DNA of 64,000 nt from Umezawaea tangerina (GCF_003002815.1 NZ_PVTF01000001.1:1116001-1180000), one strand, 5' to 3'; shown: positions 1-8,560, counted from the stretch's first letter. Notes: generated from the sequence alone by a model not told the origin. Numbers and translations: made by a program.

Positions 1-739
1 AGATCCCGTCGTTCCAGGCGTTGCCGATCATCACGGCGGTGCGGTTGGCGTTGATCGCGGCGATCTTGTTGGCGGCCGACCGGGACTCCGAGATCGGCAC
101 GACCTCCTGGAACCGACCGTCGCGGTAGGCGTCCTCGGCCTGCCGCAGCACCGGGCCGGGGCGTCCGACGAGGTTGCCCGCGGCCAGCAGGACCTCGACG
201 GCCTGGCTGTTCACGGTCTCGTTCGGGTAGAGCGAGCGGGCCAGGTCGGTCCACGTGCTCAGCGCCGCGACGGCCTTGATCCGCGGGTCGGCGGCCGCCG
301 CCAGCAGGGCCTGCCCGGCGCCGTAGGAGATGCCCGCGACGCCGATCCTCGCCGCGTCGCCCCTGGCGTTGCCGATCGCCCAGTCGATCACCCGGCTGAC
401 GTCGGCGACCGTGTCCGGCCCCGAGACGTCGATCTCGCCGCCGGAGTCGTAGAAGCCCCGGCTGGTGTAGCTGACCACCACGTACCCGGACTCGTAGGCG
501 AACTTCGCGGCCGCGCCGACGTACTCGATGTTGTTGACGCCCCAGCTCGACGGCAGCACCAGCAGGGGGAACGGGCCGCTGCCGCGACCGGTCGGCTCGA
601 CGACGAAGGCGCGGATGGGGGTTCCGCCCTGGCCGGGGATGGTCCGGTAGGAGGTGCTGAAGCCGGCGGCCTGCGCGACAGGGGTGAGCAGGCCTACGGC
701 GAGCAGGGTGGTCAGGAACAGGACGAGTGATCGGCGCAC
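1..739 (-). CDS. Secreted alpha/beta-hydrolase (X-Pro dipeptidyl-peptidase/CocE-like), 3' end cut by window
   Basis: My own minus-strand translation from the GTG at 739 gives a typical Sec signal peptide (MRRSLVLFLTTLLAVGLL, then a VAQA cleavage-like site) followed by an alpha/beta-hydrolase core. Visible landmarks are an oxyanion-strand segment (LLVLPSSWGVNN), the SRGF turn and the nucleophile elbow GISYG. This resembles S15/CocE-type peptidases and esterases acting outside the membrane. A good ribosome site (GGGAGG) lies just upstream of 739. About 246 codons are present and the gene continues past base 1, so the catalytic Asp and His cannot be checked. The substrate is unknown. It is transcribed away from the folP2-like gene. 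Confidence 0.8.
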   Translation of the reverse strand, partial: MRRSLVLFLTTLLAVGLLTPVAQAAGFSTSYRTIPGQGGTPIRAFVVEPTGRGSGPFPLLVLPSSWGVNNIEYVGAAAKFAYESGYVVVSYTSRGFYDSGGEIDVSGPDTVADVSRVIDWAIGNARGDAARIGVAGISYGAGQALLAAAADPRIKAVAALSTWTDLARSLYPNETVNSQAVEVLLAAGNLVGRPGPVLRQAEDAYRDGRFQEVVPISESRSAANKIAAINANRTAVMIGNAWNDGI

Positions 740-848
740 GAGGTCCTCCCGGTGAACCGTGACCTGGATCACGTGTGGGTTACTCGTGAGTAAACAGAAC
801 CTACCGCTAAGTAGCAATGGTTGTGATCCAGTTCACTTTTAACCGCCC

Positions 849-1736
849 GTGGCACCATCGGACCTTGTGAAACGTGTGCGATTCGGCGAGCGCGGGGTTC
901 CGGACGACCGCGCGCTGGTGATGGCGATCGTCAACCGGACCAGGGACTCGTTCTACGACGGCGGCGCCACGTTCGCCGACGACACGGCGCTGGCCGCGGT
1001 CGACCGGGCCGTGGCCGAGGGCGCGGACATCGTCGACATCGGCGGTGTGCGCGCGGGGTCCAAGGGCGAGGTGGTCGACGCCGCCGAGGAGGCCCGCCGG
1101 GTCGTGCCGTTCGTCGCGCTGGTCCGCGAGCGGCACCCGGACCTGGTGATCAGCGTCGACACCTGGCGGCACGAGGTGGGCCGCGAGGTGTGCCGGGCGG
1201 GCGCGGACCTGCTCAACGACACCTGGGCGGGCGCGGACCCGGAGCTCGCCGAGGTCGCCGCGGAGTTCGGCGTCGGCATCGTCTGCTCGCACACCGGCGG
1301 CCTGGCCCCGCGCACCGACCCGCACCGCCCGCACTACACCGACGTCGTCGCCTCCGTGGTCGCCGAGCTGGTCGAGCGCGCCGAACGCGTGGTGGCGCTG
1401 GGCGTGCCCGCGGCGGGTGTGCTGATCGACCCGACGCACGACTTCGGCAAGAACACCTGGCACGGGCTGGAGCTGTTGCGGCGCCTGGACGAGCTGGTCG
1501 GCACGGGCTGGCCGGTGCTGATGGCGCTGTCCAACAAGGACTTCATCGGCGAGACGCTCGGCGCGGACGTCGGCGACCGGGTCGACGGCACGCTGGCCGC
1601 GACGGCGGTGGCGGCGTGGGCGGGCGCGCGGGTGTTCCGCGCCCACGAGGTCGGGCGGACCAGGCGGGCGCTGGAGATGGTGGCCTCGATCGCCGGGACG
1701 CGGACGCCTACGCGGGTGCTGAGAGCCCTCGCGTGA
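849..1736 (+). CDS. folP2: FolP2-like dihydropteroate synthase homologue
   Basis: A 295-residue TIM-barrel protein of the pterin-binding family. It follows mycobacterial FolP2 closely: IVNRTRDSFYDGG near residues 27-39 (classical DHPS has NVTPDSFSDGG), DIVDIGGVRAGS, SVDTWRHEV near 101, LLNDTWAG, DPTHDFGKNTWHG near 197 and LMALSNKDFIGETLG near 223. FolP2 proteins are widely annotated as DHPS, but the mycobacterial one is reported not to replace FolP1, so the real reaction is unsettled. In M. tuberculosis the neighbour is gpgS; here cytochrome bd genes follow instead. The start is the GTG at 849, with a second GTG at 867. The 3' end overlaps convergent cydC by 29 bp. Confidence 0.85.
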   Translation: MAPSDLVKRVRFGERGVPDDRALVMAIVNRTRDSFYDGGATFADDTALAAVDRAVAEGADIVDIGGVRAGSKGEVVDAAEEARRVVPFVALVRERHPDLVISVDTWRHEVGREVCRAGADLLNDTWAGADPELAEVAAEFGVGIVCSHTGGLAPRTDPHRPHYTDVVASVVAELVERAERVVALGVPAAGVLIDPTHDFGKNTWHGLELLRRLDELVGTGWPVLMALSNKDFIGETLGADVGDRVDGTLAATAVAAWAGARVFRAHEVGRTRRALEMVASIAGTRTPTRVLRALA

Positions 1737-3147
1737 TGCCCTCGTCCTCCCAGCGGTCGCGGTAGTAGCCGGGGACCGCGACCAGCTCGGCGTGGCTGCC
1801 GCGCTGGGTGATCACCCCGGCCTCCAGCACCAGGACCTCGTCGAAGTGCTGGTGCGCCAACGGGCTCAGCCGGTGGGTGACCAGGACGACCGCGCCGGGG
1901 GCGGCGGCCAGGACGGCGGCGAGCACCCGGTCCGCGTGGTCGGGGTCGAGGCCCTCCACGGGTTCGTCCAGCAGCAGCACCGGGGGAGCGGCGAGCACCG
2001 CGCGGGCCAGCACGAGGCGTTGGCGCTGGCCGCCGGAGATCGCCGTTCCTCGCTCGCCGACCACGGTGTCCCAGTCCAGGTCGAGGTCGGCGACGCGGGC
2101 GGCGTGGTCGAGCTCGTCCTGCGTGGCACCGGGTTTGGCGAACAGGACGTTGGCGCGCACGGTGGTGTGGAAGACATGCGCGTCGGCCAGCGCGCCGCGC
2201 GCCTCGGGCGTCACGAACCGGGCCAGCAGCGTGGTCTTGCCCGCGCCGCTGGGACCGACCAGGGCGATCCGCCGTCCCGGGGGCAGCTCCTCGCCCGCCG
2301 ACGGGACGGGCCGCGCGGTCAGCAGTTCCCGCACGCGCGCAAGGGATCCGCGCACCTCGGCCCAGCGCTGCGCCGCCGAGGTCAGCGGCAGGAACACCTC
2401 CAGCGCCGCGAGGGTGCCGAGCACGACCGGTACCGACGCGCCGGAGGCCAGCAGTGCCAGCGCCGCACCGGACTGGGTCAGCACGCCCACCGCCGACAGC
2501 GCCCCGGTGAGCAGGGCGACCCGGCGTTCACGCCCCCCGATGTCGGCGACCACCTCGCCGGTGCGGGCCAGCTCGTCCTCCAGCGCGCCGAACGCGGTCA
2601 GCTCCGCCGCGCCGTGCACCAGGCCGACGGTGCGCTCGGCGAGCCGGGACCGCAGCGGTGCCAACGCCCGCAGGTGCCGGTCCGCCACGGCGAACGCGGC
2701 CGCAGGCAGCACGATCCCCAGCAGCAGCACCGGGATCGCGAGCACGGGGACGACCGCGACGGCGACCGCGCCGACCAGCCCGGCCGCGCACGCGGGCAGC
2801 AGGCAGCGCAGCACCGCGTCCTGCACGGCGTCCACATCGGACACCAGCCGGGTGACCAGGTCGCCGCTGTGCCGCCGGACCGGTTGCCGCAGCAGCGATT
2901 CGTAGACCCGGCCGCGCAGGTCGGCCAGGTACCGCAGCACGGCGTCGTGCCCGGCCAGCCGTTCGGCGTACCGCAGCGCGCCGCGCGAGAGCGCCAACGC
3001 CCGCACGGCCACGATCGCCACCGTGAGCGCGGCCATCGGCGGGTGGTCGGCCGCCCGCACGACGAGCCACACCGCGGTCGTCATCAGGGCGACACCGGAC
3101 AGCTCGGCCAGCGTGGCGGCCAGTGCCGCCAGGAGCAGTCGCCTCAT
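1708..3147 (-). CDS. cydC: Thiol-reductant ABC exporter subunit CydC
   Basis: A 479-residue ABC half-transporter. The N-terminal part has about six hydrophobic segments (first near residues 5-27), and the C-terminal nucleotide-binding domain has Walker A GPSGAGKTT, signature SGGQRQRL and Walker B VLLLDEP. With CydD it should form the heterodimer that exports glutathione/cysteine-type thiols, which cytochrome bd assembly needs in E. coli. It is shorter than E. coli CydC (about 570) but close to actinobacterial versions. It overlaps the cydD stop by 4 bp, so translation is probably coupled. Its 3' end runs 29 bp into the end of the folP2-like gene. Confidence 0.9.
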   Translation of the reverse strand: MRRLLLAALAATLAELSGVALMTTAVWLVVRAADHPPMAALTVAIVAVRALALSRGALRYAERLAGHDAVLRYLADLRGRVYESLLRQPVRRHSGDLVTRLVSDVDAVQDAVLRCLLPACAAGLVGAVAVAVVPVLAIPVLLLGIVLPAAAFAVADRHLRALAPLRSRLAERTVGLVHGAAELTAFGALEDELARTGEVVADIGGRERRVALLTGALSAVGVLTQSGAALALLASGASVPVVLGTLAALEVFLPLTSAAQRWAEVRGSLARVRELLTARPVPSAGEELPPGRRIALVGPSGAGKTTLLARFVTPEARGALADAHVFHTTVRANVLFAKPGATQDELDHAARVADLDLDWDTVVGERGTAISGGQRQRLVLARAVLAAPPVLLLDEPVEGLDPDHADRVLAAVLAAAPGAVVLVTHRLSPLAHQHFDEVLVLEAGVITQRGSHAELVAVPGYYRDRWEDEGITRGLSAPA

Positions 3148-4631
3148 CGCAGCTCCACCACCCGGTCCACCTCGGCCAGCAGCGCCGGTCGGTGGGCGAC
3201 CAGGACGGCGGTGCGGCCGCGGGACAGCGCGCGGGCGGCGGCGAGCACGGTCGCCTCGGTGCCGCTGTCCAGGCGCGCGGTCGGTTCGTCGAGCAGCAGC
3301 AGGCCCGCGTCGGCCCGCGCCAGCGCGCGGGCGAGGGCGACCCGTTGCCGTTCACCGGAGGACAGGGGGTGTCGGGCCTCCAGGAGGTCGCCGAGACCGA
3401 CGGCCACGGCGGCGGCGGTCGCGTCGGGCCCGCCGAGGCGGATGTTGTCGGCGACGGTGCCCTCGAAGGCGGTCGGCGCCTGCGGCACCCAGGCGAGCCC
3501 GCGCAGCCACGCGGTGCGGTCGATCTCGCGCAGGTCGACCCCGCCCACCAGGACCCGGCCGGTGTCGGGCACGACCTCGCCCAGCAGCAGGGCGAGCAGG
3601 GTGCTCTTGCCCGCGCCGCTCGGCCCGACCAGCGCGATCCGCTCACCCGGCGCGATCCTCAGGTGGAAGCCCCGCAACGACCGCACGCCGACGTCCTCCA
3701 GCACGATCTCCGCCCGGCCCAGGTCCGGCGGCCGCCGGGTCGCGGTCGCCGGCGGCGCGGGCACGACGGCCGCCTGCTCCAGCACGGCCAGACCTTCCGC
3801 GCCGGCGTGGAACTGGGCTCCGGCGGCCCGCAGCGGCAGGTACGCCTCCGGGGCCAGCAGCAGGACCAGCAGGGCGACCCGCAGGTCGACCCCGCCGCCG
3901 AGCAGCCGCAGCCCGACCGGCACCGCGACCAGCGCCACGGACAGCGTGGCGACCAGCTCCAGCACCAGCGCGGAGAGGAAGGCCACGCGCAGCGTGCGCA
4001 TCGTCGTGTCCGCGTGCGCGGTGGCCATCCGGCGGACGGTGTCGGCCTGGGCCGCGGCCCTGCCGAACAGCTTCAGCGTGCCCAGCCCGGCGACCACGTC
4101 CAGGAAGTGGCCGCCCACGGCGGACAGCTCGGCCCACTGCCGCCGGGTCCGGTCCCTGGTGTGCGCGCCGACCAGCGCCGCGAACACCGGGATCAGCGGC
4201 AGCGTCACCAGGATCGTCAGCGCCGCGGTGAGGTCCGCGAACGCCAGCCGCAGCAGCACGGCGAGCGGGACGACGGCGGCGACCGCGAGCTGCGGCAGGT
4301 ACCCGGCGAGGTACGGCTCCACCGCGTCCACACCCCTGGTCACCAGGGTGCTGACCGCACCCGCGCGGTCGCCGCGCCGGGCCACCGCGTCGCGCAGCAC
4401 CCGTTCCCGCAGCCGGGCCTTCACGGTCGCCGCGGTGCGCTGGGTGAGCACCCGCTGCCCCCACAGCACGGCCGCGCGGGCGCCGACCACACCGGCCAGG
4501 AGCGCGATCCCGTCGCCACCGCTCGCCAACCGGGCCAGCAGCTCCGCCTGCGCCAGCACGAGCACGGCGGTCGCGACGGCGACCACCGCGAGCAGGACGC
4601 CGTAGGAGCGCGGCACCGCCGGGTCACGCAT
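3144..4631 (-). CDS. cydD: Thiol-reductant ABC exporter subunit CydD
   Basis: A 495-residue ABC half-transporter: a membrane domain (roughly residues 1-280) with the basic ARLRERVLRDAVARRG loop typical of CydD, then an ATPase domain with GPSGAGKST, the signature region SSGERQRVALARAL and Walker B LLLLDEPTARLD. It is the partner of CydC in the thiol exporter needed for cytochrome bd biogenesis. The order is cydA-cydB-cydD-cydC, all on the minus strand. It overlaps cydB by 8 bp and cydC by 4 bp, indicating one tightly coupled operon driven from upstream of cydA. Confidence 0.9.
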   Translation of the reverse strand: MRDPAVPRSYGVLLAVVAVATAVLVLAQAELLARLASGGDGIALLAGVVGARAAVLWGQRVLTQRTAATVKARLRERVLRDAVARRGDRAGAVSTLVTRGVDAVEPYLAGYLPQLAVAAVVPLAVLLRLAFADLTAALTILVTLPLIPVFAALVGAHTRDRTRRQWAELSAVGGHFLDVVAGLGTLKLFGRAAAQADTVRRMATAHADTTMRTLRVAFLSALVLELVATLSVALVAVPVGLRLLGGGVDLRVALLVLLLAPEAYLPLRAAGAQFHAGAEGLAVLEQAAVVPAPPATATRRPPDLGRAEIVLEDVGVRSLRGFHLRIAPGERIALVGPSGAGKSTLLALLLGEVVPDTGRVLVGGVDLREIDRTAWLRGLAWVPQAPTAFEGTVADNIRLGGPDATAAAVAVGLGDLLEARHPLSSGERQRVALARALARADAGLLLLDEPTARLDSGTEATVLAAARALSRGRTAVLVAHRPALLAEVDRVVELR

Positions 4632-5469
4632 GGCGCACCCGGACCATCCACCAGGTCGCCCACTGGAACAGCAGCACCAGCGGCAGCACCACTACCGCGG
4701 CGGGCACCAGCACCGCGAGGGTGCCGGTGCCCGCCATGGTCTCCGCCGTCACGACGTCCTGCGCCGCGAACACGGCCGGAACGGGCAGCGCGCAGGCGAT
4801 CGCCGTGCAGCAGAAGGCGACCCGGCCGGAGGTGACCCACGCGCCGAGCAGCAGCACCACCACCGCGACCGCGACGCCGACGCCGACCTCCGGGCGTGCG
4901 ACCGGTCCGGCAAGCAGCACGGCGGCGGGCACGAACAGCAGGCACGGCAGCACCAGCGACCTGGCCAGCGCGCGGGCCCTCACCCCGGCCCGGCCGGGCA
5001 GCCGCCAGGCCAGGAACGTGCCGCCGTGCAACGAGAAAAGCCCCACCACACCGACGATCCACAGCGGCGCGGGCGCCCCGGTGACGTCGGCCGCCAGCAC
5101 GCCCCAGCCGACCGCGACCGCCAGCGCGCCGCCGACCAGCGGCACGTCCCAGACCGGAGCGGCGCCGCGCAGCTGCACGGCCGCGGTGAACGCCACCAGG
5201 CCGGTGACGATCGTGACGAACGCGCCGTGGTGGCCGGAGAGCAGTTCACCCTCCAGCCGGGGGAACGCGCCGAACAGCACGCCGACGGCGGCGACCAGCC
5301 ACACCTCGTCGCCGAGCACGAACGGCGTCATCGCGCCGAGCGCCCGGCCGCGCTCCCGCTCGTCGCGGCCGACGAACCGGAACAGCAGCGCGGTGCCGTA
5401 GTCGAAGCCCGCCAAGGCGAAGTAGCCCGCGGCCAGGAGGCCGAGCAGGACGATCCAGAACGACTCCAC
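4624..5469 (-). CDS. cydB: Cytochrome bd oxidase subunit II, short form
   Basis: A 281-residue hydrophobic protein with about eight membrane segments. The N-terminus (FWIVLLGLLAAGYFALAGFDYG) and PFVLGDEVWLVAAVG near residue 50 are CydB hallmarks; the acidic residue in GFDYG and the DEVW segment are normally conserved near the heme d/proton channel. Canonical CydB is about 340-380 residues, so this is a compact form. It lies 13 bp downstream of cydA and overlaps cydD. It supports CydA in the oxygen-reducing quinol oxidase of the cytoplasmic membrane. Confidence 0.9.
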   Translation of the reverse strand: MESFWIVLLGLLAAGYFALAGFDYGTALLFRFVGRDERERGRALGAMTPFVLGDEVWLVAAVGVLFGAFPRLEGELLSGHHGAFVTIVTGLVAFTAAVQLRGAAPVWDVPLVGGALAVAVGWGVLAADVTGAPAPLWIVGVVGLFSLHGGTFLAWRLPGRAGVRARALARSLVLPCLLFVPAAVLLAGPVARPEVGVGVAVAVVVLLLGAWVTSGRVAFCCTAIACALPVPAVFAAQDVVTAETMAGTGTLAVLVPAAVVVLPLVLLFQWATWWMVRVRHA

Positions 5470-5482
5470 GGTCGATCCCCTT

Positions 5483-6649
5483 TCACAGAGCCGTCGCGAG
5501 CGCGGACACGGGCTGCGGCGCCGACTCGGGCTCCGGGCCGCGGCGGGCGATCCGCGAGACCAGCACCCAGTCGGCGACGCCGAGCACGGCGAAGACGCCG
5601 GTGAACGCGAGGAACGAGACGAGCATGCCGGTGGCGCCCACCGGCGACACGGCGTCCTCGGTCGTCATCAGGCCGTAGACGAGCCAGGGCTGCCTGCCGA
5701 CCTCGCGGACCACCCAGCCGCCGATGGAGGCGACGAACGGCAGCGGGATGCCGAGCACCATCAGGTGGAGCGGGAAGCGCATCCGGACCACCGCGTCGCG
5801 GGCCAGCAGCGGCAGGGTGACCCAGCTCGCCAGCACCAGCGCGACGCCGATCAGCATCATGGACGACAGCGGCGCCCCGAGCCCGCCCATGACCGACAGC
5901 TTGTCCGGCTGGTAGGTCTTGATCACCTTGAACTGGGCGACGCCCGCGGCGACCAGGAACGGCGTGGCGATCGCCGTGGTCACGACGCCGATCCGCAGCG
6001 ACCTGCGGAAGAAGTCGACCTCCGCGGTGCGCCGGATGAAGTGGTGGGCGCTGACGCCGACCACGAACACGCCGCCGACGGTCAGCGCGGCCGCGACGAC
6101 GTGCACGAAGGCGGCGGTGACCGTCGGGTTGGCCACCAGCGCGCCGAGGTCGGTCAGCCGCAGGACCCCGCCCTGCTCCCGGTAGCCGACCGGGTGCTGG
6201 AGGAAGCCGTTGGCGACCATGACCCAGAACGCCGACGCGTACGCGGTGACGGTGACGGCCCAGATCAGCGCCAGGTGCGCCCACCGGCCGAGCCGGTCCC
6301 AGCCGAAGATCCACAGGCCGAGGAACGTCGACTCCAGGAAGAACGCCACCAGCGTCTCGATCGCCAGCGGCGCGCCGAAGACGTCGCCCGCGTAGGTCGA
6401 CAGCCCGGACCAGTTCAGCCCGAACTGGAACTCCATGACGATGCCGGTGGCGATCCCGAGCGCGTAGTTCACCACGTAGATCCGGCCCCAGAACCGGGTC
6501 ATCCGCCGCAGGACCGGGGTCCCGGTCAGCGTGAACCCGGTCTGCATGACGGCCACGAGGGTGACGAGCCCGAGGGTCAGCAGCACGAAGAGGAAGTGGA
6601 ACGAGGTGGTCGTGGCGAACTGCGCCCGCGCCAGGTCGAGGGGGTCCAT
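5483..6649 (-). CDS. cydA: Cytochrome bd oxidase subunit I, with minimal Q-loop
   Basis: A 388-residue heme subunit of a bd-type quinol oxidase. Recognisable are TTSFHFLFV with the heme b595 His near residue 18, GIVMEFQFGLNWS, PLAIETLVAFFLEST (the acidic pair), FVHVVAAAL (His of heme b558) and the conserved GWVVREVGRQPW. Canonical CydA is 440-520 residues. Here the hydrophilic Q-loop between helices six and seven is almost absent. The usual quinol-site pattern with Lys and, five residues on, Glu (E. coli KLAAIE) reads KLSVMG, so the Glu is replaced. Heme-ligand and E. coli comparisons are from memory. Divergent from padR; a TATAGC box 13 nt before the ATG could serve as -10. Confidence 0.88.
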   Translation of the reverse strand: MDPLDLARAQFATTTSFHFLFVLLTLGLVTLVAVMQTGFTLTGTPVLRRMTRFWGRIYVVNYALGIATGIVMEFQFGLNWSGLSTYAGDVFGAPLAIETLVAFFLESTFLGLWIFGWDRLGRWAHLALIWAVTVTAYASAFWVMVANGFLQHPVGYREQGGVLRLTDLGALVANPTVTAAFVHVVAAALTVGGVFVVGVSAHHFIRRTAEVDFFRRSLRIGVVTTAIATPFLVAAGVAQFKVIKTYQPDKLSVMGGLGAPLSSMMLIGVALVLASWVTLPLLARDAVVRMRFPLHLMVLGIPLPFVASIGGWVVREVGRQPWLVYGLMTTEDAVSPVGATGMLVSFLAFTGVFAVLGVADWVLVSRIARRGPEPESAPQPVSALATAL

Positions 6650-6666
6650 AGGTCGACACGCTATAC

Positions 6667-6735
6667 GTAGGCTCGCTACCTAACATCGGGGACTTCCCGG
6701 AGGTGTCCCCCAGCACGGACCCGTAGACTCGCTAC
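6667..6735. promoter_or_regulatory. Pair of GTAG-N5-CTAC operators between cydA and padR
   Basis: Two nearly identical inverted repeats lie in the divergent cydA/padR gap: GTAGGCTCGCTAC at 6667-6679 and GTAGACTCGCTAC at 6723-6735. They are 56 bp apart centre to centre. The second overlaps the predicted padR -10 box (TAGACT, 6724-6729). A regulator binding both could control cydABDC and its own gene; PadR is the obvious candidate by position. The binding itself is inference. Confidence 0.6.
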
Positions 6736-6737
6736 TC

Positions 6738-7076
6738 ATGAAGTCCGACGCGCTGCGCGGCCACCTGGACGCTCTGCTGCTGGCCACCTTGGACGGCGGC
6801 GCGCTGCACGGGTACGCGATCATCGAGGCGCTCCAGCGGCGCAGCGGCGGCGCGCTCGACCTGCCGACCGGCACCGTCTACCCGGCCCTGCGCAGGCTCG
6901 AACGGGCCGGGCACGTCGCCAGCGAGTGGAGCACCGTCGCCGGGCGCAGGCGGCGCACCTACCGGCTCACCGGCGCGGGGCAGCGGGCCCTGTCGGACGA
7001 ACGCGCCGCGTGGCGCGAGTTCACCGTCGCGATCGAAGGCGTCCTGGGAGGCGGCCCGTGGCCGGAGCAAGCGTGA
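6738..7076 (+). CDS. PadR-family transcriptional regulator
   Basis: A 112-residue PadR-like winged-helix protein. The hallmark sequence is visible: LDALLLATLDGGALHGYAII near residues 9-28, then LPTGTVYPALRRLERAGHV and the wing with RRRRTYRLTGAG. The C-terminal dimerisation part is short (PadR subfamily 2 type). It is probably leaderless, since TAGACT ends 8 nt before the ATG and there is no ribosome site. It overlaps the HAAS-domain gene by 19 bp, the usual PadR plus permease-prefix partnership. It is divergent from cydA and next to twin palindromes, so it may repress the cytochrome bd operon as well as itself. The ligand is unknown. Confidence 0.88.
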   Translation: MKSDALRGHLDALLLATLDGGALHGYAIIEALQRRSGGALDLPTGTVYPALRRLERAGHVASEWSTVAGRRRRTYRLTGAGQRALSDERAAWREFTVAIEGVLGGGPWPEQA

Positions 7077-7738
7077 TCGACAGCTACGTCGGCGAGCTGG
7101 ACGGGCGGCTGCGCGGACCCGCGGCCGCGAAGGCGGACCTGCTGGCCGAGGCCCGCGACAGCCTCGACGACGCGGCCGAGCGCCACCGCGACCACGGCCT
7201 GTCCGCGGAGGAGGCCGAGCGGCGCGCGGTCGAGGAGTTCGGCCCGCTCACCGCCGTCGTCCCCGGCTACCAGGGCGAGCTGGCCGCCGCGCACGCCGCG
7301 ACCATGCTGCGGACCCTGATGGTGCTGATCCCGCTGACCAACGTGGTCTGGGAGCTCAACCGGATGTTCTGGATCGGCCCCTGGCCGAGCTTCCCCGGCA
7401 CGCCCACCCCGGCCTGGTACAAGGTCGTCTCCCAGGCCAACGGCTACGTCCCGTGGGTCATCACCGCGGGCGCGGCCGGTTCGCTGCTCGTGGGCAGGCT
7501 GCTGTCCCGGCGCGGGGTCGGCGGGATGGCGCTCGGCAGGCTCGCGGCCGCGGTCGCCGTGACCTGCGTCGGGTTCGCGATCGTGCTCAACCTCGCCGTG
7601 ATCACGGGCACCGCCGTCCTGGACGCGCCGAGGCTGCTGATGCCCGCGCCGGTCATGGCCGCGACCCTGCTGTTCTACGTCGTCTTCTTCCGCGTCGGCC
7701 TGCTCGCGAAGCGCTGTCTGGCGTTGTCGGCGGTCTGA
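7058..7738 (+). CDS. HAAS/permease-prefix domain membrane protein, PadR partner
   Basis: A 226-residue protein starting at the GTG at 7058, with the ribosome site GGGAGG inside the end of padR. The N-terminal 75 residues form a helical HAAS/permease-prefix-like module (VIDSYVGELDGRLRG, then GLSAEEAERRAVEEFG). Four hydrophobic segments follow. Such proteins are regularly encoded with PadR regulators and may act as membrane partners or sensors; the precise role is not established. It overlaps padR by 19 bp, so the two are translationally coupled. Confidence 0.75.
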   Translation: MAGASVIDSYVGELDGRLRGPAAAKADLLAEARDSLDDAAERHRDHGLSAEEAERRAVEEFGPLTAVVPGYQGELAAAHAATMLRTLMVLIPLTNVVWELNRMFWIGPWPSFPGTPTPAWYKVVSQANGYVPWVITAGAAGSLLVGRLLSRRGVGGMALGRLAAAVAVTCVGFAIVLNLAVITGTAVLDAPRLLMPAPVMAATLLFYVVFFRVGLLAKRCLALSAV

Positions 7739-7766
7739 CGGCGCGGGATGTGCCACGATCGTCGTC

Positions 7767-8117
7767 GTGACCACCGCGCTCATCTACCTCGTCGTCATGG
7801 TTCTCGTGGCCGCCGTGGTGTTCCTGTTGTCCGCGCTCGTGTTCGGCCGCGGCGAGGAGCTGGCCCCCCTGCCGCCCGGCGCGTCGCCGACCAGGCTCCC
7901 ACCCGCCGACGTGACCTCGAACGACGTGCGCAACCTGCGCTTCCAGCAGGTGCTGCGCGGCTACAAGATGACCGAGGTGGACTGGGCGCTGGACCGGCTC
8001 GCCACCGAGGTCGACGAGCTGAAGGCCCGCATCGCCGTGCTGGAGGAGGGCCGCGAGCCCGAGCCGGTCGCCGAGCACGTCCCCGAGCACGCGGCGGAGA
8101 ACGGCAGCGCCACGTGA
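7767..8117 (+). CDS. DivIVA-domain small membrane protein (Rv1209-like)
   Basis: A 116-residue protein with one N-terminal membrane helix (residues 4-26) and a cytosolic DivIVA-type motif, VRNLRFQQVLRGYKMTEVD, near 54-72, followed by a short coiled coil and an acidic tail. DivIVA-domain proteins associate with curved membrane and polar growth machinery; this one lacks the long coiled coil of Wag31/DivIVA. It has the position of Rv1209 beside tag and DUF3117. The next gene begins inside its stop codon (GTGA). Confidence 0.8.
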   Translation: MTTALIYLVVMVLVAAVVFLLSALVFGRGEELAPLPPGASPTRLPPADVTSNDVRNLRFQQVLRGYKMTEVDWALDRLATEVDELKARIAVLEEGREPEPVAEHVPEHAAENGSAT

Positions 8118-8560
8118 CCGTGCTCGAGCTCCGGGTCCCCGTGGCCGCGCCCGCCGACCGGACGTGGGCCGCGATGACGGACTGGACCCGGCAGGGCGAG
8201 TGGATGCTCGGCACCGACGTGCGGCTGACCGCCGGTGACGGCGCGGGCGTCGGCTCGGAGCTGGCCGCGTTCACCGGCGTCGGACCGCTGGGCTTCACCG
8301 ACACCATGCGCGTCACGACGTGGGACCCGCCGCGGCGGTGCGTCGTGCTGCACACCGGCGCCGTCGTGAAGGGCACCGGCGAGTTCGTCGTCGAGGCCGT
8401 CAACGACCGGGCGTCGGTGTTCGTCTGGATCGAACGCCTCGACCTGCCGTTCGGGGTCGTCGGCAGGATCGGGTGGCCGGTGGTCCGGCCCGCGTTCGCC
8501 TGGGGCGTGCGGCGGTCGCTGGCCCGGTTCGCCCGGTTCGCGGAGGGCTACGGCCGGTGA
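8114..8560 (+). CDS. SRPBCC (START-like) family protein
   Basis: A 148-residue protein with the Bet v1/START-like fold pattern: an N-terminal strand then PADRTWAAMTDWTRQGEWM (residues 14-32), central beta strands, and a long C-terminal amphipathic helix (RSLARFARFAEG). Family members bind hydrophobic ligands or act as aromatase/cyclase-like proteins; no ligand can be assigned. It overlaps the genes on both sides by 4 bp (GTGA), so it belongs to a four-gene unit from the DivIVA-domain gene to tag. Confidence 0.78.
   Translation: MTVLELRVPVAAPADRTWAAMTDWTRQGEWMLGTDVRLTAGDGAGVGSELAAFTGVGPLGFTDTMRVTTWDPPRRCVVLHTGAVVKGTGEFVVEAVNDRASVFVWIERLDLPFGVVGRIGWPVVRPAFAWGVRRSLARFARFAEGYGR

Noticed and set aside
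849-1736. Folate-pathway FolP (drug target DHPS)
   Set aside because: Sequence features (NRTRDSFYDGG, SNKDFIGET) are those of FolP2, and no folate genes are adjacent.
1792-4605. Long plus-strand open frame opposite cydC/cydD (over 900 codons)
   Set aside because: High GC keeps antisense frames open. The translation is low-complexity Arg/Gln/Ala with no motifs, while the minus strand encodes clear ABC transporters.
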